Below, piece by piece: positions 16,955 to 24,977 of a stretch of DNA of 64,000 nucleotides (positions are counted from its first letter, which is position 1; every line of letters starts with the position of its first letter). The position numbers were made by a program, and so were the translations under genes. The stretch is from SpSt-333 sp964371615 (GTDB lineage: Bacteria > Bacteroidota > Ignavibacteria > UBA10030 > UBA8401), in contig CAYJMS010000001.1 in the NCBI GenBank assembly GCA_964371615.1, positions 992,001-1,056,000 of the forward strand, written 5' to 3'. The notes under the pieces were generated by a model. It worked only from the letters and a program-made list of their open reading frames with translations. It searched no databases and had not been told where the DNA came from.

Positions 16955-18702
16955 ATATCCTCCAGGTTCTTTCGCAATACGAAGTGACCGGTGCGGAAAC
17001 ATTCGCAGCAACATTATCCGACGTGTTGATCGCACAGGGCCACTCGGTTACTATCGTCTCCGATACGTTCCGGACTCCGACCAAAGCGGAGATTATCATC
17101 CACCCGGTCGGGAAGAGGGATGTTGCGCAGCGATTCGCCAACATCTCGTTCCTGAAGAGAATCATCAAAGAGAAAAAGATCGACATCGTCCATGCGCATT
17201 CTCGTGCAGCGAGCTGGATCTGCTTTTTTTCGACGCGCGGCGGCACCGTGCCGCTTGTTTCGAGCATGCATTACCGGCAGCATTTGCATTTCTCATCGAA
17301 GCTCTTTTCGGTCTACGGAGAAAAAAGGGTGGCTGTCTGCCGGTCGATCTATACCCATCTGATCCGCGAATTGAACTATCCGCCGGAAAAACTTGCGCTT
17401 GTGCACAACGGCATCGATCTCTCCCGCTGGACCTTTCGGCCGAGAGAATACACGCAGGGAAGGAAAAAGATTGTTTCATTTGTCGGGCGGCTGACGGGAT
17501 TTAAGGGGGATTCGCTGTTAATCATCATTAAAGAGATTTTCCCGAGAGTGTACGCCAAATACAAAAATGTTGAATTCCATATTGTCGGAGCGATGAGCGA
17601 AAGCAATCCGATTTACAGAGCGATCGCCGAAACAAATTCTACAATCGGTTCGGAAGTGATTGTGGCAAAAGGATTCAGCAGCGACGTTGAGTCGGTGTAT
17701 CGCAATTCCGACGTGATCGTAGGATCCGGCCGTGTGGCAATGGAAGCGTTGGCGTGCGGCAGTATTGTCAGCTCCATCGGTGAATCCAATTCCGTCGGAA
17801 TTATTTCACCCCGAACCGAACAGAAAGCGCTGGTCACAAATTTCGGCGATCTGGATATCCGAAGGCCGATTGATGTCGACGCATCAGTGAACGACCTTCT
17901 CACCGGGCTCGAAAAACCCGATACTGTTTCCCTCGAATGGGGACGGTCGTTTATCGAAAAATATTTCGACATAAATAACGTTGCCGTCGAAATGGTCAGG
18001 ATTTTTGCCGAAGCGGCGGCACAACGGAAAGGCGTCGATGAAATACCCGTACTATCGTACCACGCAATAACCAACAGTGGTGGGCATGAACGAACGATTA
18101 CTGCCGGAGAATTTGAGACTCATCTGAAGTATTTGCAGAAGAAAAAATTTACTGCGATCAAATTCCATGATTTCAAAAAAATCGCTGCATTCCAACAGCC
18201 GATGCCGGCACGCCCGATTCTGTTGACCATAGCAGGGAGTGCAGATACGTATGAAACGGCATTTCCGTTACTTCAAAAATACGGGATGACCGGAATCTTC
18301 CTTGTGCAGACGGATGCACTTCACGAGTCCATTCCGATGATTAAAATGCTCCATGCCAACGGTATGGAGATCGGATCGTATGCTCACACGGGACGAAAAT
18401 TAAATCTGCTACTGCCGGATGAGGTGCGTCATGAAATTCTCCATTCCGCGGAACTCCTGCGCGACACCATTCATTCAGACGTTATGACAATCGCGTATCC
18501 TTTCGGCTATGTCAACGAATCGATAAAAGAAATAGTGAGGAATGCCGGGTTCCTCTTCGGCCTGTCAATAATTGACGGACCGCGAAATATCTGGAGTGAC
18601 TTCCTCAAAATCAGGCAGATACAGATTTTTCACGGAGCATCCCGGTTTTCGTATTGGAAGAAGACATCGGGAAAGTATCACAGGTATAAAAATGTATATT
18701 GA
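16951..18702 (+). CDS. GT4 glycosyltransferase fused to a degenerate NodB-type deacetylase domain
   Basis: 583 residues in two parts. Residues 1 to about 355 are a GT-B glycosyltransferase of family 4 type: it opens with NILQVLSQYEVTGAE, contains VHNGIDLSRW and VGRLTGFKG, and has the donor-binding acidic region (about 240-270, ALACGSIVSS). Residues about 362-583 follow the polysaccharide deacetylase (NodB) pattern: IPVLSYHAI at the start, YGMTGIFLV, and TIAYPFGY. However, motif 1, normally TFDDG, reads TIAGS with one residue fewer, and motif 2, normally H-x3-H, reads SYAHTG without both His at the expected places. The deacetylase half is therefore probably inactive and may bind sugar. It is coupled to the receptor upstream and overlaps tatD downstream by 11 bases. 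Confidence 0.85.
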   Translation: MNILQVLSQYEVTGAETFAATLSDVLIAQGHSVTIVSDTFRTPTKAEIIIHPVGKRDVAQRFANISFLKRIIKEKKIDIVHAHSRAASWICFFSTRGGTVPLVSSMHYRQHLHFSSKLFSVYGEKRVAVCRSIYTHLIRELNYPPEKLALVHNGIDLSRWTFRPREYTQGRKKIVSFVGRLTGFKGDSLLIIIKEIFPRVYAKYKNVEFHIVGAMSESNPIYRAIAETNSTIGSEVIVAKGFSSDVESVYRNSDVIVGSGRVAMEALACGSIVSSIGESNSVGIISPRTEQKALVTNFGDLDIRRPIDVDASVNDLLTGLEKPDTVSLEWGRSFIEKYFDINNVAVEMVRIFAEAAAQRKGVDEIPVLSYHAITNSGGHERTITAGEFETHLKYLQKKKFTAIKFHDFKKIAAFQQPMPARPILLTIAGSADTYETAFPLLQKYGMTGIFLVQTDALHESIPMIKMLHANGMEIGSYAHTGRKLNLLLPDEVRHEILHSAELLRDTIHSDVMTIAYPFGYVNESIKEIVRNAGFLFGLSIIDGPRNIWSDFLKIRQIQIFHGASRFSYWKKTSGKYHRYKNVY

Positions 18703-19504
18703 TTCTCATTGTCACCTGTTTTACGAAGATTTTACTGCCGATGTCGGCGATGTGATTGCGCGGGCAAACGATGCCGGCATCGGTGCACTTGTCGTACCCG
18801 CCACCAATCATGACACTGCCCGGCAAGCGATCGTATTAGCTGAAAAATTTCCGAATCTTTTCGTCTGCGCCGGTTTTCATCCGCTCGATCTCGAACATTA
18901 TTCTGAAGAACATTTTGCTGCCGTTCGTGAAATGCTGGGACATCCCCGCGTTGTTGCGGTAGGTGAGATCGGGATTGATTATTTTTACGACCGCTCACCG
19001 AAGGAATTTCAGAAAGAGGTTTTCTCCCGTCATATCGATCTGGCGATCGAACACGATCTTCCGATCGTTGTTCACACACGGGATTCGGTACAGGATGCGA
19101 TCGATATTGTTCTTCAGCACGTGGCCCGCAATCCGGAATGGATGTCCGGCAATGGTGTGTCTCTGCGCAAACGCGGAGTGTTTCACTGTTTTACCGGATC
19201 GGCAGAACAAGCCAGGGCATTATTCGAACATCGATTTCTGGTTTCGTTTCCGGGTCCGCTCACTTTCAAAAAATCCGGTATGCCCGATGTAGTGAAAGAA
19301 ATCGGTATCGATAACGTCATGATTGAGACAGATTCTCCGTTCCTGACGCCGGTTCCGTACCGGGGTAAGAGAAATGAACCATCGTACGTTATTTTGGTTG
19401 CGCAAAAAATGGCAGAAATATTGAATATACCAATCGACGAAGTAGCGAGCGTCACCTCTCGCAACGCCATACAATTGTTCAACCTGCCGATCATCGGTGA
19501 ATAA
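18692..19504 (+). CDS. TatD-family metal-dependent deoxyribonuclease
   Basis: 270 residues. The start is set at the ATG at 18692, which overlaps the end of the glycosyltransferase and gives the expected N-terminus MYIDSHCHL; a longer frame upstream runs through the neighbour's coding sequence. The metal site is complete: the HxH of DSHCHL, the Glu in VGEIGIDYFYD, the His in IVVHTRDS, the His in GVFHCFTGS and the Asp in IETDSPFLTP. TatD proteins are TIM-barrel 3'-5' exonucleases or DNases linked to DNA repair. Family members are common and not tied to one pathway; here the position after a glycosyltransferase says little about its job. Confidence 0.93.
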   Translation: MYIDSHCHLFYEDFTADVGDVIARANDAGIGALVVPATNHDTARQAIVLAEKFPNLFVCAGFHPLDLEHYSEEHFAAVREMLGHPRVVAVGEIGIDYFYDRSPKEFQKEVFSRHIDLAIEHDLPIVVHTRDSVQDAIDIVLQHVARNPEWMSGNGVSLRKRGVFHCFTGSAEQARALFEHRFLVSFPGPLTFKKSGMPDVVKEIGIDNVMIETDSPFLTPVPYRGKRNEPSYVILVAQKMAEILNIPIDEVASVTSRNAIQLFNLPIIGE

Positions 19505-19511
19505 TTCAATA

Positions 19512-21509
19512 ATGAAAAACTCAATGCGAATAATGCTTTTTCTGATCTGTATGACAACGATGGCAAGGAGTCAACGATCAGATGAATTAATGATCCGGAT
19601 TCTCCAGGATAAGCGGGAATCAGGAACGACAGAACTCTTTCAGTACCTCCGTTCACCCAATCCACGGTATCGCGAACTGGCGTTGGTGGCGCTTGCCAAT
19701 ATTCAGGATACGACAACCTTCGCACAGGTGGTGACTTTGCTGAATGATCGTCAGCCGGCGGTTCGTTCCATGGCGGCGTTTGCACTGGGCATGATTGGAC
19801 ATCGAACGGCGGCAACGCAATTATTTAACCGCATGCCGGTAGAAACAGATACGCACACCAGGGAAGCGTTATTCGATGCAGTAGGTCTCTGCGGTGGGGC
19901 AGATGATCTTGCAGAACTCATGAGGAAAGCAGAAGACTTTCCCGGGGACTGGAATGTATCACTTGTCCGCAGCATTGCCCGCTTTGCAAACAGAAAGATC
20001 GTTAATACTGATGCGACGAGATATATTGTGTCGCTGCTGGAAGACTCGTCGATCGGCACCGATGCACTCTATGCGTTGATGAGGATCAACGATGCGTCGG
20101 TTATCCACGAAAACAGACGGACTCTCGCCCGGCATCTGGACCATCCTTCACCGGTGATACGCATGTGGAGTGCGTTGGCGCTGCGCGGAGTGAATGATGC
20201 TGCGGTTACGGACCGTTTGCTGATTTGTGCGGAAGAGGATGTCGATTGGAGAGTGAGGGTAAATGCCATTACGGCACTCCGTGCGAGTCCCGAAGCAAAA
20301 GCACGAGTGTTGAAATTGGCCATCGATTCCAACGGCCATGTATCATTAGCGGCGATGACCGCATACGATGTTCTGTCAAGAAACGAGCCGCAATTTTCGG
20401 ACAGCACATTTCTATTTTCACTGTTATCGTCTTCCCAGATCTCCCCGTTGGTGAGGGAGGAGGCCCGAAAGGTTATTGCAAAAAAAATGGGGGAACGGGC
20501 ATTCCCGTATATCGGTGAATGGCGTTCGGATCAGCCGTTTATTTCGGCGCTGCGTGTGAAAGCGTACGGTGCCATCCGCACAGCGCAGTCGGTGCAAATT
20601 TTACGAAATGTTCTGACTCAATCGAAGCACTCCATTGTAACGATTGCGGCAATCGAATCGTACCAATCCATTGTCCGAGAATGGAATGATAATGAACAGG
20701 AAAATTTTCTTGCAGAAATCGTTCCGCTATTGGACAAACGGGATGCCGGTATCTCATACACGATTGCGCTGGCATTTCAGGATACCGTATTTACTCTCTC
20801 CCTTCGACGGAAATTCCTGCCGTCGCTCGTTCGGGCATATCATGCCATGGATGCATCTCGCGATATAGAGCCGATGATTGAATTCCTCACAATCTTTGGC
20901 GGTATGCCGGACTCATTGTCGTTATCAGCAATTACGAAAGGATTGGGAGAGAAGGATGAAGCGATCAAAAAAGCAGCACGACAGGCCTATGCTACAATTA
21001 CCGGCATGGAATTTTCGGATTCGACACGCAATGCTGTCCGTGAGTATTCACCATTTTATCAAGACACCGATCTGATATTCTTGGAACGGTATTCCGGTGC
21101 CCGGATACGGACATCCCGGGGAAATTTTGCCATTCATTTTGAAAAAGAAGCGGCACCGTTTACCGTGCTGAATTTTATTTTGTTGGCACGGACTGGATAT
21201 TACAATGGACTGTATTTCCATAGAGTTGTCGGGAATTTTGTCATTCAGGGAGGAGATCCGCTTGGCAACGGCAGCGGTGGACCGCAATACGCTATCCGTA
21301 CAGAAGTGCACCCGAATGTTCGCTATACCGCCGGTGCGGTGGGCATGGCCAGCGCAGGAAAGGATACGGAAGGATCTCAATGGTTTGTGACGCATTGCCC
21401 CACACCACATCTGGATTACCGGTATTCCATATTCGCTTATATTGATAGCAGAGAAGTGGTGGACAGGATAATGATCGGGGATCGGATTGATTCAATAGAA
21501 TTATTCTGA
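19512..21509 (+). CDS. Secreted HEAT-repeat protein with C-terminal cyclophilin domain
   Basis: 665 residues from the ATG at 19512, chosen because a GGTGA ribosome site precedes it and a signal peptide (to about residue 20, ending ARSQ) then starts correctly; a GTG at 19497 is possible. Residues about 30-510 are helical HEAT-like repeats such as PAVRSMAAFALGMIG and SPVIRMWSALALRGV. Residues about 525-660 are a cyclophilin-type peptidyl-prolyl isomerase domain with FHRVVGNFVIQGGDP, GMASAGKDTEGSQWFVT and the Phe/Met/Gln positions of the active site. The likely role is folding of exported proteins, with the repeats as a binding scaffold. The combination is uncommon among the short periplasmic cyclophilins. 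Confidence 0.88.
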   Translation: MKNSMRIMLFLICMTTMARSQRSDELMIRILQDKRESGTTELFQYLRSPNPRYRELALVALANIQDTTTFAQVVTLLNDRQPAVRSMAAFALGMIGHRTAATQLFNRMPVETDTHTREALFDAVGLCGGADDLAELMRKAEDFPGDWNVSLVRSIARFANRKIVNTDATRYIVSLLEDSSIGTDALYALMRINDASVIHENRRTLARHLDHPSPVIRMWSALALRGVNDAAVTDRLLICAEEDVDWRVRVNAITALRASPEAKARVLKLAIDSNGHVSLAAMTAYDVLSRNEPQFSDSTFLFSLLSSSQISPLVREEARKVIAKKMGERAFPYIGEWRSDQPFISALRVKAYGAIRTAQSVQILRNVLTQSKHSIVTIAAIESYQSIVREWNDNEQENFLAEIVPLLDKRDAGISYTIALAFQDTVFTLSLRRKFLPSLVRAYHAMDASRDIEPMIEFLTIFGGMPDSLSLSAITKGLGEKDEAIKKAARQAYATITGMEFSDSTRNAVREYSPFYQDTDLIFLERYSGARIRTSRGNFAIHFEKEAAPFTVLNFILLARTGYYNGLYFHRVVGNFVIQGGDPLGNGSGGPQYAIRTEVHPNVRYTAGAVGMASAGKDTEGSQWFVTHCPTPHLDYRYSIFAYIDSREVVDRIMIGDRIDSIELF

Positions 21510-21523
21510 ATCTAAGTTTAAAA

Positions 21524-21556
21524 AAAACAAAAGCGGCTATTAGCCGCTTTTGTTTT
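21524..21556. terminator. Bidirectional terminator between convergent genes
   Basis: AAAACAAAAGCGGCT pairs with AGCCGCTTTTGTTTT around a small loop. The A-run on the left and T-run on the right let it work in both directions for the cyclophilin gene (+) and the STAS gene (-). Confidence 0.9.
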
Positions 21557-21573
21557 AAAATAATCCATCGTTT

Positions 21574-21912
21574 TTAGGCATAACTCTCAACCGCGCTTTT
21601 CACAGTGTCATGTATCTCGATGACACTGTGCACCTTCGTGATCTTAAAGACCTGTACAACTTTTTCCGTCGCATGGGCAATCTTCAGATCTCCGCCGGCA
21701 TTGCGCATTGTGGTAACGCCGCCGATCAACATACCGAGTCCCGAACTATTCATCAGCGAAACGTCGCCGAGATCGACGACAACCTTCTTTTTCTTCGCCT
21801 CGATTAATTTATGCAGGGCATTATTCAATTCGGATGCTTCGGGCCCTCCCAGCATGCTTCCTTCCATCTTCAGGATCATGACGCCAGAGATCTCTTTGGT
21901 TGAGAGTTTCAT
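21574..21912 (-). CDS. STAS-domain anti-anti-sigma factor-like protein
   Basis: 112 residues, a stand-alone STAS domain like SpoIIAA/RsbV. The phosphorylatable serine lies in MNSSGLG (Ser56 or Ser57), followed by the usual GGVTTMRNAGGDLKI. Unphosphorylated proteins of this type bind an anti-sigma kinase or another switch kinase and free its partner. It begins 17 bases after secF on the minus strand, so it is probably co-transcribed with secDF, although no functional link is known. A second STAS gene and a matching kinase are encoded about 5 kb away at 27105-27899 and may be its partners. Confidence 0.88.
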   Translation of the reverse strand: MKLSTKEISGVMILKMEGSMLGGPEASELNNALHKLIEAKKKKVVVDLGDVSLMNSSGLGMLIGGVTTMRNAGGDLKIAHATEKVVQVFKITKVHSVIEIHDTVKSAVESYA

Positions 21913-21929
21913 ATGCGCTCCGCGGACAA

Positions 21930-22847
21930 TTATTTTTCTTTTTTATTTTTTTTTATGTTGTAATCTAACACGATGGCGCTCGCCACATAAATGGTCGAAT
22001 ACGTTCCGACGATAGAACCGATAAAGAATGTGAACGCGAAACCGCGGTTCACTTCGCCGCCGAAAAGAACCAATACCAGCAATACGAGAAAGACGGTTCC
22101 GTTGGTGATGATGGTCCGGCTGAGCGTTTCGTTGATCGAGCGGTTCATGATTGTTGACAGGCCTTCGGTTTTATGCACCAAAAGATTTTCGCGGACACGG
22201 TCGAAAATAACCACCGTATCATTGATGGAGAAACCGACGAGTGTCAACAGCGCCGCCATAATGTTTTGATCGATTTCGAGGTTCAAGTGCGGTGAAGCGC
22301 CGTTGAGCAGCACTATCACACCGAGTGTTACCAGAACGTCGTGGAACAATGCGATCACACCGGCGACGCCGTAGATGAACTTAAAGCGAAATCCGATATA
22401 CATCATGATGATCGCCAGCGCCGAAACAACGGCGTAGAGGGCATTCTTCCGCAGTTCGGCCCCAATCTTGGGTCCAATTTTGTATCCTTTGAGAACGATA
22501 AAAGGGTTATTAGGAAATTCTTTTTTAAGATTCTCTCTGACACGGTCAATAACCATCCCACCCTTTTCCTGATCCGGTGTTCTGATCAGAATATCATAGG
22601 GCGTGCCGAACGATTTAATTTCACTGCTGGCAAATCCGGCATTTTGTACTGCATTACGGACGGCCCCGATCTCCGGCGGATTTTCGAAACGGACGAGGAC
22701 TTCGGTGCCGCCGAGGAAATCGATTCCGAAGGTGATCCCTTTGGTGAACATTCCGATGAGACCGATGATGATGACCACACCCGAGAGGGAGTACCAGATC
22801 TTCCGGGTTCCCATGAAATCAATGTTTGTTTGTTGTAAAATTCTCAT
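21930..22847 (-). CDS. secF: Protein translocase subunit SecF
   Basis: 305 residues. SecF works with SecD and YajC to drive late steps of Sec export from the periplasmic side using the proton gradient. It has an N-terminal membrane segment (about 15-35), a periplasmic domain opened by GITFGIDFLGGTE and a five-helix C-terminal membrane region with LVGFSINDTVVIFDRVREN, the conserved proton-path motif. The C-terminus ends in a Lys-rich tail (KKNKKEK). It follows secD by 21 bases and they form one operon. Confidence 0.96.
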   Translation of the reverse strand: MRILQQTNIDFMGTRKIWYSLSGVVIIIGLIGMFTKGITFGIDFLGGTEVLVRFENPPEIGAVRNAVQNAGFASSEIKSFGTPYDILIRTPDQEKGGMVIDRVRENLKKEFPNNPFIVLKGYKIGPKIGAELRKNALYAVVSALAIIMMYIGFRFKFIYGVAGVIALFHDVLVTLGVIVLLNGASPHLNLEIDQNIMAALLTLVGFSINDTVVIFDRVRENLLVHKTEGLSTIMNRSINETLSRTIITNGTVFLVLLVLVLFGGEVNRGFAFTFFIGSIVGTYSTIYVASAIVLDYNIKKNKKEK

Positions 22848-22868
22848 TAGTGCTGATTCTCCTGATTC

Positions 22869-24755
22869 TTATCCGAAATTAATTGTAGTCGTTCCGCGTT
22901 CGGTCATTACATCGAAGACCACACGGGTAATAACGATTGCAGTGAAGAGGTTCGCCGTAACACCCATCATCAGTGTCAATGCAAAACCCTGAATGGGACC
23001 CGATCCGAATTGGTATAACACGATTCCGGTGAACAGCGTCGTGATATTTGAATCGAATATAGCGGTAAATGCTTTGGCATATCCGGCATCGATTGACGCT
23101 CGCATTGTCTTATGGGTAGCTAATTCTTCACGAATGCGCTCAAATATCAGCACGTTGGCATCGACCGCCATGCCGATGGTCAACACAATACCGGCAATAC
23201 CCGGAAGAGTCAGCGTCCCGCCGAATGCGGCGAGGATGGCAAAGATAAATGTGACGTTGATCAACAGAGCGGAATTGGCGACCAAACCGCCGGTGCGGTA
23301 ATAGACTACCATAAACGATGCAATCAACAGCAGTGCGATAATAAACGAATAAGTACCCGCTTCGATTGAGTCTTCACCGAGGGATGGTCCGATGCTCCAC
23401 TGTTCAATAATGTCCACAGGTGCCGGTAACGCACCTGCTTTAAGGATGATTTCCAACAGACGGGCCTCTTCGATATTTTCGATTCCCTCGATCTGCGATC
23501 GTCCGCCGGTGATTTTGCCGCGGATAACCGGTGCTGAAAATACAGCGTTGTCCAGTACAATCGCCATTCGCTTATTGACATTGGCGCCGGTAATACGGGA
23601 CCATTCGATGGAACCCTGATTATCCATCTCCATCGTGACGACCGGTTGATTGAAATTCGGATCGATTGTCGCACGGGCATCGACCAACACTCCGCCTGTC
23701 AATTCTGCAGTCTTTCGGAGCCCGAACAATGCATAATATTTTATTCCTTCGCTGATAAAGCTGTGTTTCGATTGGAAGTAAAATCCCATGTCCGCCGGGA
23801 TAAGATTTTGAACATCTTTTCTTGCAAGAATTCGTTCTACTTTGTCTTTGTCATTTTCGGACACATACGCTTCACCGGTACCCTGTTGGTTCGGCCGTGC
23901 AAGATAGAGGAACGGATGTTCTTTCGCCAATTGTTCCGGTGTCTTTGCGGCATCCGGGAGAATGGAAGATCCGGTATCGGAACTGGTCAGCGCAGTCAGC
24001 GAACTTGCCTCGGAGGTTTGCCCGGCGGGTGCGGTGCTCTGTGCGGTTGTATCGGTGTATCCTTTTCCGGCAAGGAATTTGTCGATGGCATCCATCGTTT
24101 TGTAGATGATTTCCGGATCTTTCATGAGTTTGAATTCCAACAATGCGGTTCCCTGCAGCAGTTGACGAACCTCATCCTCTTTTGATACGCCTGGTAACTC
24201 TACGATAATCCTGCGGCCACCCTGTTTTTGGATTGCCGGTTCGGAGACTCCGTACTGATCGACTCGATTTCGCACAATTTCCATTGCGCGATCGACCGCC
24301 TTGTCCGACTCATCCTGCAACCGTGCAACGATCTGGCTATTGTCTTCACGAATCGTACCGAAGTACCTGCTGAGCCTGATCTGGCGGGATTCGAAATTCC
24401 GTTGAAAGACGGCAATAATTGGGTCATCGCTCGTCATGGATTCGGCATTCACGGCATCAATAACCTCCGCAAACTGGTCGTCCTTATTTTTTGCTATTTG
24501 TTCCAGCATCTTCACGATATCAACTTCCAGAACGACACGCATGCCTCCCTGTAGGTCCAAGCCGAGTTTTATTCTTTTTGCTTTGGCATCACGGATGGAT
24601 GATTCGTTTGCCAGCACATATTGCAGGCTGTCGTCTCCGGACTTCGCGGACAACGCCGAGTCAAACGTATACGATTGGTACGTAGGATAGAGAAAATAGA
24701 TGGCAAGGGCGATCGACACTGCGATCAAGATGAACTTGCTGCGATATTTTTTCAC
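22869..24755 (-). CDS. secD: Protein translocase subunit SecD
   Basis: 628 residues, typical for SecD. A first membrane segment (about 7-25) is followed by a large periplasmic part with GLDLQGGMRVVLEVD and IIVELPGV, an insertion rich in Thr/Ser/Ala (about 235-275), the NQPVVTMEMD region, and a C-terminal six-helix membrane domain with GMAVDANVLIFERIREE. That motif holds the conserved Asp of the proton path. A good GGAGGTT ribosome site precedes the ATG and a promoter is seen upstream at 24810-24838. Confidence 0.96.
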   Translation of the reverse strand: MKKYRSKFILIAVSIALAIYFLYPTYQSYTFDSALSAKSGDDSLQYVLANESSIRDAKAKRIKLGLDLQGGMRVVLEVDIVKMLEQIAKNKDDQFAEVIDAVNAESMTSDDPIIAVFQRNFESRQIRLSRYFGTIREDNSQIVARLQDESDKAVDRAMEIVRNRVDQYGVSEPAIQKQGGRRIIVELPGVSKEDEVRQLLQGTALLEFKLMKDPEIIYKTMDAIDKFLAGKGYTDTTAQSTAPAGQTSEASSLTALTSSDTGSSILPDAAKTPEQLAKEHPFLYLARPNQQGTGEAYVSENDKDKVERILARKDVQNLIPADMGFYFQSKHSFISEGIKYYALFGLRKTAELTGGVLVDARATIDPNFNQPVVTMEMDNQGSIEWSRITGANVNKRMAIVLDNAVFSAPVIRGKITGGRSQIEGIENIEEARLLEIILKAGALPAPVDIIEQWSIGPSLGEDSIEAGTYSFIIALLLIASFMVVYYRTGGLVANSALLINVTFIFAILAAFGGTLTLPGIAGIVLTIGMAVDANVLIFERIREELATHKTMRASIDAGYAKAFTAIFDSNITTLFTGIVLYQFGSGPIQGFALTLMMGVTANLFTAIVITRVVFDVMTERGTTTINFG

Positions 24756-24809
24756 GAAATGAACCTCCGATCAAAACACAGAATTATAGAACATTGAATT
24801 CAGGTTAAA

Positions 24810-24838
24810 AATATACATGAAATACAGCCTAAAATCAA
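24810..24838 (-). promoter_or_regulatory. Sigma-70-like promoter of the secDF operon
   Basis: On the minus strand TTGATT (24833-24838) and TATATT (24810-24815) are 17 bases apart. It lies 55 bases upstream of secD in the 222-base gap between divergent genes. Confidence 0.5.
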
Positions 24839-24931
24839 TGAGAAACTGCAGTTTTGAATGAGGAACAGCGATTGTATAGCGGTTGTTTCTCCACCGTTAT
24901 TTCTCTATTTTGTCAAACAATTCGCAACTAA

Positions 24932-24960
24932 TTGACGACGAAATCGAACAATCATAGGCT
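24932..24960 (+). promoter_or_regulatory. Possible promoter of the partner-switching operon
   Basis: TTGACG (24932-24937) and TAGGCT (24955-24960) are 17 bases apart, 17 bases before the phosphatase start. The -10 is weaker than in the other promoters here, so the call is tentative. Confidence 0.3.
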
Positions 24961-24977
24961 TATTCAACCAACACTCC

